A stretch of DNA of 64,000 nucleotides, taken from positions 1,488,001 to 1,552,000 of the forward strand of contig OZ345358.1 of assembly GCA_977006965.1 (NCBI GenBank), written 5' to 3'. How positions within the stretch are numbered: position 1 is the stretch's first letter; each line of letters begins with the position of its first letter. The position numbers and the translations under genes were made by a program. Below are positions 9,350 through 18,175 of the stretch, piece after piece. Under the pieces are notes generated by a model, which saw nothing but the letters and a program-made list of their open reading frames with translations, did no database searches and was not told where the DNA came from. Origin of the DNA: Phymatolithon calcareum. Taxonomy: Eukaryota; Rhodophyta; Florideophyceae; Hapalidiales.

Positions 9350-10747
9350 CTATATGCCGTCTCCTACATTAGCCCAGATGTGGTCCGTCAGCGCCTCACG
9401 CAGCTGACGGTGGGTAGCGCGGTCTCTAATCAACTCATCTATTGATAATAAATGGTGTAGCCATCCCTCTGGAATACCTGTGTCACCGCCGCCGTACTCT
9501 GCGACTCCTTCATCTGCACCGTCGCCCTCTCCATCGCCTACAGCGTAGTAAAACTCCTCGACGACCTCGCCGGGGTGCAGCAGTTCGCCGTGCTCGTCTA
9601 GCTCGTCGTCCAGTTCGCCACCAAGGCGCAAAGAGACGAGCATGTTGTGCAAAATGACGCACGTCTGAACGATTTCGACCAACTCCGTGTCGCTCCAAAG
9701 GTGGAACTCATGGCGCAGTATTCGAAACCGCCCCTGCAACACGCCGAAGAGGCGCTCGACGTCCTTTCGGCGCCCTTCTTGCGCTTTCGTCATCGCCTTC
9801 TCCTTCATGGTCAGCGGCGCGTGATTCGGTCGGACGAAAATGGACCACTCTGGGTAAATTCCATCGGTGAGGTAGTATAGGTACCAGTCGCGACGCTCAC
9901 CGCCGACGACATATCCCTCTGGGAGCTTCATGCGCCGGCGCCCGCTCAAGATGTCCATGAACAACGGGCTCGACTCTGCCACTGTTATGTCGTTGTTTGT
10001 TCCGGCGCGCCCGCAGAACACGTGCCAGCAGTACAGATTGGCGTCGCACATCGCCTCCACCGACACGGTTGCCAGCTTACCGTTCTTCGGATTGTGGTAC
10101 TGCCCCTTCCAAGATTTGGGGCAGTTTTTCCACGCGATGTTCATGCAGTCCACAGAACCCACACACCCGGGGAATAGCTTCGCCGCGAATGCAGCTTGCA
10201 GTGCGCGTAGCTCGGCGAGGTTGGGCGCGCGGTTGAGAAACTCTGCGCCATAGCATGCGCGCACGGCGCGCACGAACGCCTTGAACGACTGCCTTTGGCT
10301 CTCGACGCTCATGCGGCACTGATCATCGAGTGCCTGAAACGACACCCCGTCACCGAGACGTCGAAGAGAGTTCAAGATTTTCTGCCAACTCGTCGCGCCC
10401 GGCCGACCGAGCGCATCGAATCGCTGGCGTAACAACGGCTCGACGAGCGGAAGGTCATACAGTAGACGTCGAAAGAGCTTGAGTGGCACTCGGAATCGCC
10501 GCCGAAATTGCCAAGGGCGGTATACCGGGTTCTCAGCCAGGTAGTCGCACCACCACGAGCAAGCACCACGACGGAGGTTCGCTCGCCTTCCCTTCGAACT
10601 TCCTCCCCACTGATGCACAGTCGGTGTCTCCTGACTCGCCGCCTCCACGGCACACAGCACGGCCTTGAGCACCTCGTGCTCCTCCTCAGACGACGAAGAT
10701 GACGAGAGGACGTCCATCTCGCTGGTGCTGATGTCGTCGGACATCAC
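9350..10747 (-). CDS. PIF/Harbinger DDE transposase
   Basis: 465 codons, intact. The protein cuts and rejoins the transposon ends using an RNase H-fold DDE triad. Candidate residues are D200 in GCVGSVDCMN, D295 in YYLTDGIYPEW and E331 in RRKDVERLFG, the spacing expected of plant-type (PF04827-like) Harbinger transposases. Other family hallmarks are WKGQYHNPKNGK, GTNNDITV and CVILHNMLV. The N-terminal ~45 residues are acidic and serine-rich; residues 60-190 form the helix-turn-helix-containing region (LPLKLFRRLL-like, LRRLGDGVSFQALDDQ). The start MMSDD lies 10 bp before a stop-rich leader. It shares the element with the Myb-like gene on the other strand. Confidence 0.92.
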   Translation of the reverse strand: MMSDDISTSEMDVLSSSSSSEEEHEVLKAVLCAVEAASQETPTVHQWGGSSKGRRANLRRGACSWWCDYLAENPVYRPWQFRRRFRVPLKLFRRLLYDLPLVEPLLRQRFDALGRPGATSWQKILNSLRRLGDGVSFQALDDQCRMSVESQRQSFKAFVRAVRACYGAEFLNRAPNLAELRALQAAFAAKLFPGCVGSVDCMNIAWKNCPKSWKGQYHNPKNGKLATVSVEAMCDANLYCWHVFCGRAGTNNDITVAESSPLFMDILSGRRRMKLPEGYVVGGERRDWYLYYLTDGIYPEWSIFVRPNHAPLTMKEKAMTKAQEGRRKDVERLFGVLQGRFRILRHEFHLWSDTELVEIVQTCVILHNMLVSLRLGGELDDELDEHGELLHPGEVVEEFYYAVGDGEGDGADEGVAEYGGGDTGIPEGWLHHLLSIDELIRDRATHRQLREALTDHIWANVGDGI

Positions 10748-10959
10748 TGCACAAGGGGAGTGTTATGCTCCCCTGACTGTACGGTACTGTAAAAATAACG
10801 AACGTTCACGATACAGTGAGCGTACAAAATGATTGTTTTTTTGAGTCGGCTGTGTCAGGTGGCCTTGATCGCGATAGAGTTGCGCGTGGTGCGATCAATT
10901 TTTATCAACACAATTTTAGCAATTTGCTTTGGAAATTGGCAATTGCGTAGGACGTGCTC

Positions 10960-11547
10960 TCAGTAAACGACGCAGATTTAGAATATGTAATTTGTTTTTA
11001 AATTCGGACGTGCAATTCTACAGTAAACAAAAAAATTAAAAATATATTTTCATCCACTTTGGCCCGTGGTTTATGACACGGAGATTGGTGATGAAATTGT
11101 CTGAGTTGAGAACGGTTGCGCTGGGGGTACACCAGCGCGAAGAAATGAACAACAGCTGGAATGCGCCTCGGGGAACCCGCGGAACTGGTCGCGGTGATAT
11201 GCCGTGCGCGATAAAAGCTGTTGGTTAGTATCTCCGGTCACTCCTAAGAGATCCGGATGAAACTGGGGGGAACAAGACGTGGACGGCCTTGTTTATTGTG
11301 AAGTGACGGTGTGGTAAATGATGATGATGGTTGTGAGCTGGAGTTAGAGTTGGCTAGTGTAGGCTAAGCTAAATACCACCGTCGTAGCGAAGAAGTCTCG
11401 AGTTTGTTGGTACAGGCAGGATTTCGTTTGGCAGAAGTGGATCATAACTCTGTACCGTCAGGTGCATGTTCGCATGGCATCGCATCTTCTAGGACGCAAG
11501 CCTTTGGGGAATTTTAACAATTGGGTCGCTATAATGTCCCGAGTGGT
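10960..11547. other. non-coding interior of the outer TIR element
   Basis: Between the Harbinger insertion and the decayed transposase-like gene there is no long frame. AT-rich tracts occur at 10975-11060. I see nothing else. Confidence 0.45.
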
Positions 11548-12542
11548 CTAGGTAGAGGTCCCATTGGCGAAATACGCAGCCTCGAATTCATAGTCATCCT
11601 TGAAGTAGCGGTCAAGGATTTGCCTGCGAAGGTATTCCCGGCGGTTCCCATGTTTCTTAGACGGAACAGTTCGCAGGTCCTGAGAGACATTTATATTCCC
11701 TTCATTTTGAGAAGCACGAGTAATCTCTTCCGTGATCTCGCTCTTCTTCGACATGCCCAAGAGTAAATCATAACAATTCTCAATCGTAGATGTACCATAA
11801 TCTTTGACATATACAGCTCCTGGGCTTTCCTTGCGGAAAGAAAAAACGTGGTTCTTCATAATGCGCAAGTTTCGGGAAAAAATAAATTTTTTTGGAAGAA
11901 CATCTCTCCACTTCATCCAAGAAACATCGCTTGTTGGGATGCACTTAGTACTTTCAGCACTTTGTTCAATTATTTCCATCATCAAAGCCGGATTAAACAC
12001 ATTTCTTGCCCTAAAAAGACTTTCCACAGAACCGAATGCGCCATCGCAATTTTTTTTGTGGGACTGCCAAACAAGAAATCAGAAGTCTATTCTGTCGTAC
12101 TGCTGTGTCATGACGAGCCAAGCGCAGAACCAAAACGCGAACCGATTTTTGTTCTGGCCAGAGCAGTTATCGGCGTGTACAACAACATGCCGTGCGTTTT
12201 TAGTTTGGTTACTATCTCTTGCAAGTTTCAGGATGTGATACAACTTGGGTATAGTTTGTTCAGCACTTTTCCCATCAGGCCAGTGCCCTTCAGGTAAGCC
12301 AAAAACGAAGTTGGTGTTGAGAGTGCTGCAAGAAACACCAAAAAATCAAACTTCAAACCAGTGGTAAAATGTAGCTGACTCGGTTGGTTCAATAACGGAG
12401 GCAATAAAACTTTCTCGACAAAGTCCATAACGAGGTACAATGTATTGGCGTTCTCCAGTTTGGACTTGGACTGTACTTCTTTGTAATATCCAAATTCATT
12501 ATCCGCCTGCAACCTGTGCTCCTCTAGACACCAGCGTGTCAA
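11548..12542 (-). pseudogene. decayed transposase-like gene with HxDNCxGQNKN motif
   Basis: Two minus-strand frames (12228-12542 and 11548-12027) are parts of one gene. Between them the translation reads VVVHADNCSGQNKNRFAFWF and then MTQQYDRIDF, with an in-frame TGA after it, then FLVWQSHKKNCDGAFGSV. The H-x-D-N-C-x-G-Q-N-K-N block, followed about 25 residues on by an (G/S)H-(T/K)-K...D...FG pattern, is typical of a widespread family of transposon-borne proteins with an RNase H-like core (DUF7869-like, from memory). A frameshift near 12230 and the stop make it non-functional. It may be the transposase of the surrounding TIR element; sense runs right to left. Confidence 0.55.
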
Positions 12543-12778
12543 GCGCGCGCTGCGTGGGGATGTATGCTCGGCGCATCTCCTGTAGTGCTCCGGCGCTCGT
12601 CAATGCCACCGGATCAGAGTCACGATGGGAGGCCACAGTGCGGCGCCCACCTATGTGGTGCGGCTCCGCGCTCATCTCCGTAGTTCATCTGATTATCTGA
12701 TTACTTACTGAACAGGACCTTTTGGACCGCCTGAAACATGTTATGACAATATTCGGTCCAATTCGTTTCCGGGATATA

Positions 12779-13176
12779 CAGTCAGACCTCGATAAATGGA
12801 ACCTCTTTTTTAGAATAACCTCGGTTAGCAGCATAATCGAGTGCTCCACGAATACCGTATCCGCCTAAATTTAACGAAAATTAAAGCATTCTAGAATATT
12901 TGATAGGAGCATTACTTCATGTTCGAGGTCACGGGGCATACCTTAAATTTTGTTATAATTTTGTTTAGCGTACACGGAGCATATCCTCACTCGTAGAATA
13001 CTGTAAGTACTTTTCATGTTTCTCCTGCCATTGGCATACAGTACAGTAGAATATGGCTACTGTTCGGCACACGTGTGATCCAAAACTTATGATTCAAATT
13101 TCGACTTGAGAATAACCTCGATTTTGAGAATATTGGACCATTCCACATTGCCCATCCATTTATCGAGGTCTGACTG
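12779..13176. mobile_element. pogo/Tc1-mariner-like MITE
   Basis: A 398-bp element with perfect 22-bp terminal inverted repeats beginning CAGTCAGACCTCGATAAATG, flanked on each side by TA (12777-12778 and 13177-13178). CAGT...TCGATAA ends with a TA target are characteristic of pogo/Tigger-type Tc1-mariner elements. It has no coding capacity, so it is non-autonomous. A diverged relative flanks the MULE-like element at 14543-14614 and 16328-16525. Confidence 0.85.
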
Positions 13177-13390
13177 TATTCCTGATTCTGCTTACTTTCT
13201 AAAAATTAGCCAACACCCCAGAGAACACTTTCCAGTTCAGCAAATCAGAAACCTTTGTGCAAATTAAAAAAATTCTGACCAATAGAAACAGAGCATTTGT
13301 TTCCTTCAGAATATACAAAAAATGTGTCATTTTTCATGAAAAATGACGAAAAGCACATATGTATTTCTTTATGTTAATCCCTGCCCAAAT

Positions 13391-14032
13391 ATTCTGGCCG
13401 TCCACGTGGACTCGCGGATCGTGGAACAAGCGCGTTTGCTCCTAGTGGAATCAATTCGTATTTCGAGCGGCAGACAGACAAGGAGAGCTTTCCTAACTTC
13501 CTAGCAGAAATAACGCCCTGCCTTAATCTAAGTAGAAGATAATTCAGAAATAAAGCGCTGCCTTGCGAGCCTCATCGGGGAGAAAGCACTTTACATTCAT
13601 AAATACTCCATATAAAGAAGATGGTATCATATCTGCTAAAGCCGTCGTGGATCACGTCGACATGGGACGACAGAAAAACCTGGTGTATAATTGACCGAAG
13701 CGTTCGGCATGGGTCTCCACTCAGCCCTCAATGAAATGTTTATTCCCCCTAGCAAGCAGAGCTTCTATTTCTACTTCTTCTTACATTTCGGCAGGGTGCT
13801 ATTTATAAGCACGCTTTCTTCTCTGCTTGCCGCTCGTCAATAGATGAATCCACCAGCGGCAACTGCGGTAGCTCCACGTTTCGCGAGTCCTCGTGGACGG
13901 CCAAAACATTTGGACTCTTTTTCTTTACAGCTCAATTCTTCAGTGGCATGTTAATGTACTGTAATTATCTCGGGACCTCATTTGCAATGCGGAAACCCCG
14001 CTCCCGAAACGCCCAGTGGTGTGAAGTTCTGA
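13391..14032. other. no recognisable gene
   Basis: No motif-bearing frame and no repeat match seen. Confidence 0.45.
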
Positions 14033-14149
14033 GAAAAAACAGCGTCAGACTCTTCACGGCAAACAGACATACCCGGGATTCGAACCAAGGACCTTTCTTG
14101 GCCACATATGCGCACCCAGGAGCAGTTTAAGCACTATACTACAGGTGGA
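14033..14149 (-). mobile_element. tRNA-derived SINE-like repeat, copy 2
   Basis: On the minus strand the sequence reads TCCACCTGTAGTATAGTGC, then a B-box-like GGTCCTTGGTTCGAATCC, then CTGTTTGCCGTGAAGAGTCTGACGC. It is collinear with copy 1 at 7449-7575 both in the tRNA part and in the unrelated tail. The B box is intact but the acceptor stem cannot pair, so a tRNA gene is excluded. Confidence 0.6.
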
Positions 14150-14520
14150 CGCTCAATTCTTGTCAATACATATATTCACCGATACACGCGCTGAAGCCAC
14201 CGACAAACTAACAGGAACCGTGTCGGAGCAGCCAGTACAGATATTTGTGGATGACGTTCTCCTTCAAGCCATGACCGCCAAAGGGATGCAAAAACTCTTG
14301 AACACAGCCTCAAAGTGGGCAGAAGAGAACTCCATGAGATGGAACACAAGAAAACAGAAAACAGTGAAGTTATTAAGTACAAAGGGCTCCCAAAGCACAA
14401 GCTCTTGATTGCGAGAAAGGAGCTGCACCAAGCATGGAGACTTTCCTACCTCGGGGTAAGTACGAAGAGAGTCACCGACGACGCGCCAATCTCAAGAATT
14501 CGGAATGCGGTAGGATGGCA
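14150..14520 (+). pseudogene. LINE reverse transcriptase fragment
   Basis: The plus-strand reading contains QIFVDDVLLQAMTAKGMQKL, the RT active-site block (F-[VA]-D-D), followed by ASKWAEENSMRWNTRKQK and, after a frameshift near 14400, LSYLGVSTKRVTDDAPISRI. This is the same order as in the LINE at 51720-51990 (FADDVILLA, MTWNTKQGKS, VTYLGVSLG). Both ends are lost. Confidence 0.75.
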
Positions 14521-14759
14521 AATTGGCAGTCAGCCACAAGTACAGTCCACACTCGATAACTGGATCCTCTTTAAGCGTATATCCTCGGTTTTTTGAATAT
14601 TGCGCGCGTCCACGCAGGGGATAGTAATATATATTGAGGAAATTCGCTGCATGGACCGAAAAAGATGGCAAAATTCGCTAAATCGGCCCCCTTGCAAAAA
14701 CTACTACTCGTTATGATTTCAGCTAGACAGCCGCTTATCATTACACGTAATTAAGAGAA

Positions 14760-14980
14760 CTTATTGAGAAGGTGCCATGTGTCCCAACTTGAGGAAAGTC
14801 GGCACGTTTCTAATCGCATTATACTAGCATCGAGAGTTGTCAGTTATCTTATTCAGAATTGCATAATATCACGTCAATTGCTCGTGCCACTTCATTCTCT
14901 TCGGTAGGGGGTCCATGTGGGCTTCTTCAGGGTTCTACTGAGTGTAACAATTGCCCATGCTCCTTGACTAGTCAATGACT
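14760..14980 (+). repeat. dispersed repeat R1, copy within the MULE-like element
   Basis: A ~220-bp block beginning TTATTGAGAAGGTGCCATG and ending CATGCTCCTTGACTAG. It is closely similar to 46080-46304 and, inverted, to 5036-5250. It starts about 40 bp inside the left TIR. Confidence 0.75.
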
Positions 14981-15140
14981 ACCCATATCTTCAATTAGCT
15001 TCCTTATTATTACACTACTAATCCGCTACGCAAAGTACTCTGCACCTCGTCGCATTCGACTGCTAAGCTAACTCACAACGCTCTCGCCCGAACCGTCTGA
15101 ACTCATGGAGAAGATGGAGCTCGTGCTAAGGGTGGGTTAC

Positions 15141-15430
15141 TTTTTTTTTTTTTCCTTTCAAGTTTATTTAAAAGCCCCACAGACTTCCGAAGATATGGGC
15201 AAGGCTTCCTCTGGTGCTACCTACCTTTGTGTAGCTCACAAAACGTCCACTAGAATCGCAGACGGGAAAACTTAGGACTCAAAGTAGTCCTATCTCAGTC
15301 CTCTACGGGATTGTTGGTGCTTGGACTCGACCACTTTTTGCCTTGCATTCTGCGGATTAATACAGGCCTTCTTCGTTCTCCATGCGTTCTATGAGTGTCT
15401 TGCTAAATAGTAAGAGCTCATCTAGCGCCT
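15141..15430 (-). mobile_element. 5'-truncated LINE inserted in the MULE-like element
   Basis: The T-rich start is the inverted poly(A)-like tail. Then comes the family 3' untranslated region and, at the right, the last codons of ORF2 (ALDELLLFSKTLIERMENEE before a stop at 15357). The flanks TAAGGGTGGGT(T/G)AC at 15127-15140 and 15431-15444 are a 14-bp target duplication with one mismatch. Confidence 0.8.
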
Positions 15431-15589
15431 TAAGGGTGGGTGACTGCCCTGGAGCAAACTTTGACGACGTTGTCAACCTCGTAATCGCCCACAACACGTC
15501 TATTGGCAAGGCACATCGATGGGCAAGTTCCTCACGCCTTGCTGCTACAAGAAGCACCAGGAAAATTCCTCTGAGCTGAGAAGCCGCTT

Positions 15590-16179
15590 GTGGAGCCAGA
15601 GGTCATCGAAAGTGACATGCTGAGGTTTGTTGTTAGCAGCCAAGTGACACCATTCCCTGTGGTAGTTAACAGCGACTACCGCGCTGCATGCTCTTGCCGC
15701 TACTTTGAAGAGCACCAGCGGCCATGTATCCACGTCGTAGCTGCACTTTTGTACTGTTCTAGACGCTTGGCGCAGCATCGAGTCGCGTTCGACCCTTGAA
15801 ACAAGAATTGGTGTGGGACCCATGGCTATTGATAACGTGGGCCAAGCAACACGAGGGCATCATCATTCGTGTTGCAGTCACTGGTTACCAGCTAGTACAG
15901 GATGATTTGGTTCCGTTTGACCTTGTCGCTAAGCTGGGCCGCAAGCGCAAGAGGCCGTACTTCCCGTCCGAAAAGAAGTCCCGTCACGGCTCCTCTTGCA
16001 GAAACAACGGTCACTTCTCGCAGACATGCGCCAAGCAGAACATCCGCAATATTGTTGAGGCGAAGCGAAAACACATCGACAAAGCGGCTCAGTCTATGAT
16101 AATTGAGCTCACCGCCTGCGATGACGGAGATGCTACTTGCGACGAGGAGCTGAAGCATCGAGAGTTGTGCATGAGATAA
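15590..16179 (+). pseudogene. MULE transposase C-terminus: SWIM zinc finger and zinc knuckle
   Basis: Frame 15590-15799 contains DYRAACSCRYFEEHQRPCIH, the C-x-C-x(n)-C-x-H signature of a SWIM domain, which follows the DDE domain in MuDR-type transposases and binds DNA. After a stop at 15799 and a shift, frame 15796-16179 continues with a basic stretch (KLGRKRKRPYFPSEKKSR) and CRNNGHFSQTCAKQN, a CCHC-like knuckle with the first Cys pair altered, again usual at MULE C-termini. The stop lies 45 bp before the right TIR. The catalytic part is missing; upstream is LINE and repeat DNA. Confidence 0.7.
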
Positions 16180-16525
16180 ATATTATTTTTTTGATAAGTT
16201 TATTTCTATGGAGTGGTCTGTGTATCATAACGAGTAGTAGTTATTGCAAGGGGTGCCGATTTAGCGAATTTTGCCACCTTTTTCGGTCCATGCAGCGAAT
16301 TTCCTCAATATATATTACTATCCCTTGGTCCACGAATACCGTCTACCCTGAAGTTTATCGAAATTTTAAGATATTCAGAACAATCACTTAGTAGAATATC
16401 CTGACGGCGGAGGCACGGCGCCTACCTTAAATTTTATAAAGTTTTTGAGCAAGTTGCACGGAGCATATTCTACACGTGTGCAGTTATGTCCACAAGGCCG
16501 AATGCCATCTTATCGAGCAATGAAG

Positions 16526-17439
16526 TGAGCGCAGATCATCCAGCAGCGGATTGTGCCTTCTAAGCCCTCCATCTCTATAGCGGCCCGACATATGTAAGAG
16601 TTCTTGAGTGTGTGCTCATCACAGGGACTGTTGACACTGCACCAGCACGCAGCCATCCATATCGAAAGCAATCCCAATGCCGACAGTGCCGTCGAAAATG
16701 ATCTTAACTACCACATTATCTGCGTATGGGGATGTCTGCGAAGACATCAGCAATGCGTAAAGCCTGTCGCTGTCAACAGCGTTCATATTCCCAACTCCGA
16801 CCGCGGTTATGGGACTTCTGTGAGGGTGTCCAAAAGTGCGAAACCACCTGACTTCTCGTCAGATTCTCCAATATTACCCGATGAAAGCACGTTTTTTGCC
16901 ACAGTTGATTCATAGCAGGCGCAACATTTACGCACGTATCCACTAATACAAAGGTGTCACCCAGATCATCCAGTGATGCTGCAGTTCCGAGCCGGACAGT
17001 TCCCACGATCCTAACGACGTCAACAATTGAAATTATATGAATTTATACAATCGCATCACTATCTGCTTCTCTGTCACCTGGATTCTCAGATTCGCCCATT
17101 GTGTCGACATCGATTGCCGTAATTAGAACGTTAACAACGGCTGCTTCTGCCATGTGGGCCCGTCTCCCCGCGAAAACTCCGCAGTATCACTGATCGCTCA
17201 GCCGTGCGGGCTGTGGTGCACACTCAGATGAGGCTGCGAAAGGAGAAGTGCTTGGCGATGAAACAACGTCGGATTACTGATTTCTTTCATAGAATCTGAC
17301 AGTCTGTAGAAAGTGAGGTATATGTGTAGTGTCTGAGATATGATGTAAATTCAGTCTTGGAATATTCTCGATATCTGCCCCTCGACAGAAGCTATCCAGT
17401 GATCGAGGGTTGACTCTATCAAGATTTTCAAGTCGTTGA
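16526..17439. other. no recognisable gene
   Basis: Only short frames, none with a motif I recognise. Confidence 0.45.
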
Positions 17440-17900
17440 TTCTTCCCAAATTCTGACCAAGCGATTACAAGACTCGATCGAAGCAACAGAGGGTTTTTTC
17501 TACAATTACGGATTTGGAAAGTATGCCAAAAATCGAAGAGAAAAATGCGTGTGCTGTGCCGACTCACCAGTCTGGCGAGAACACCAGGCTGAAGGGTTCG
17601 CTTTGAATGTACTATACGGAAAAAATACCTGGAAGCGACAGAATAGTATGGAGGAAGAGAAGAGGATTTGGGATACGTATAAAAGGATATTGGGTATCTG
17701 ACGGGTATCTCAGAGAAGAGAAGGACCCCAACGAGGTGCTGAAAGAAGAGGAAGACGGCACGGTATCGAAGAAACGCCGACTACTGGAGCCGTTAAAGTT
17801 TGGAAGGAGGTAGAAGAAGGGCAGAAAATAAAAAACCCCGTGGACAAGTAGAACAAGCTATCAAGTGAGCTACATATAAGAGAAAGAAACAGACGTCTGA
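17440..17900 (+). pseudogene. LINE ORF2 C-terminal remnant
   Basis: The sequence is collinear with 44050-44620. Shared phrases include AAGCGATTACAAG, GAAGAGAAGAGGATTTG, GGGTATCTCAGAGAAGAG and CTACATATAAGAGA. In the better preserved copy the translation is LINE-like (WEYAIHLTP), so both are relics of one LINE C-terminal region. Frame is broken repeatedly. Confidence 0.5.
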
Positions 17901-18175
17901 GGTGCTTAAAAGTGATTTTGAACAGAGCCCCGCTGTGGAGAAAATTAGCCCTGGCGATATACTTTGAAACTGGTTTTTTTCGAATTTGGAATTTATTATA
18001 CGCTCTCAGTAACACTCATGAGTCTGCAAGGGAGATGCGTTTCAGCAGCTACGTTGTAGCTTCGATCATCTATTCAAATACTTGAAACCCGGGTTAACGT
18101 CGCGGCCCTAGCTGCAAAACCCTCTCCCGTAACAAGGGCGGAGGGAAAAGCTTGGGATCCACTGATCAGATTTAC

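Larger units (their letters stand above)
7794..10959. mobile_element. PIF/Harbinger DNA transposon, apparently complete
   Basis: The 16-bp termini GAGCACGTCC(A/T)ACGCA face each other at 7794-7809 and 10944-10959. The 3-bp duplication TCA (7791-7793 and 10960-10962) lies directly outside, and 3-bp TSDs are the rule for PIF/Harbinger. The 3.17-kb element carries the two expected convergent genes: a Myb/SANT-like protein (plus) and a DDE transposase (minus). Both are open. AATTGCCAAA words recur in the left subterminal region (7817-7826, 7881-7910, 7935-7947 inverted) and once at the right end, likely transposase binding sites. Confidence 0.9.
7659..13386. mobile_element. TIR transposon with nested insertions (GGGCAGG ends)
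   Basis: GGGCAGGCATTAACATAAAG... at 7659-7685 is repeated inverted at 13360-13386 with one mismatch in 27 bp. AAAT flanks both ends (7655-7658, 13387-13390) as a possible 4-bp target duplication. Inside lie a complete PIF/Harbinger element (7794-10959), a pogo-like MITE (12779-13176) and a decayed transposase-like gene (11548-12542) that may be the element's own. Subtracting the two guests leaves about 2.2 kb. The superfamily is uncertain: TIR and TSD do not match a family I can name. Confidence 0.6.
14615..16327. mobile_element. MULE-like element with ~103-bp terminal inverted repeats
   Basis: 14615-14717 and 16224-16327 are inverted copies with only about five differences; the outermost bases are CARGGGATAGTAATATATAT. 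GTCCACG lies immediately outside at both ends (14608-14614, 16328-16334), a 7-bp direct repeat that may be a shortened copy of the usual 9-bp MULE duplication. Long TIRs plus an internal SWIM-domain gene point to the Mutator superfamily. The interior also holds repeat R1 and a truncated LINE (15141-15430), so the transposase catalytic region is gone. Confidence 0.7.
14543..16525. mobile_element. pogo-like MITE copy 2, split by a MULE-like insertion
   Basis: 14543-14614 (CAGTCCACACTCGATAACTG, CTCGGTTTTTTGAATA) matches the left half of the MITE at 12779. 16328-16525 (CCACGAATACCGT, CCTTAAATTTTATAA, GCACGGAGCATATTC, CTTATCGAGCA) matches its remainder. The 1.7-kb MULE-like element lies between. 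The right terminus is degraded. Confidence 0.65.

Noticed and set aside
14070-14149. tRNA gene on the minus strand
   Set aside because: Same reasoning as for copy 1; no valid cloverleaf.
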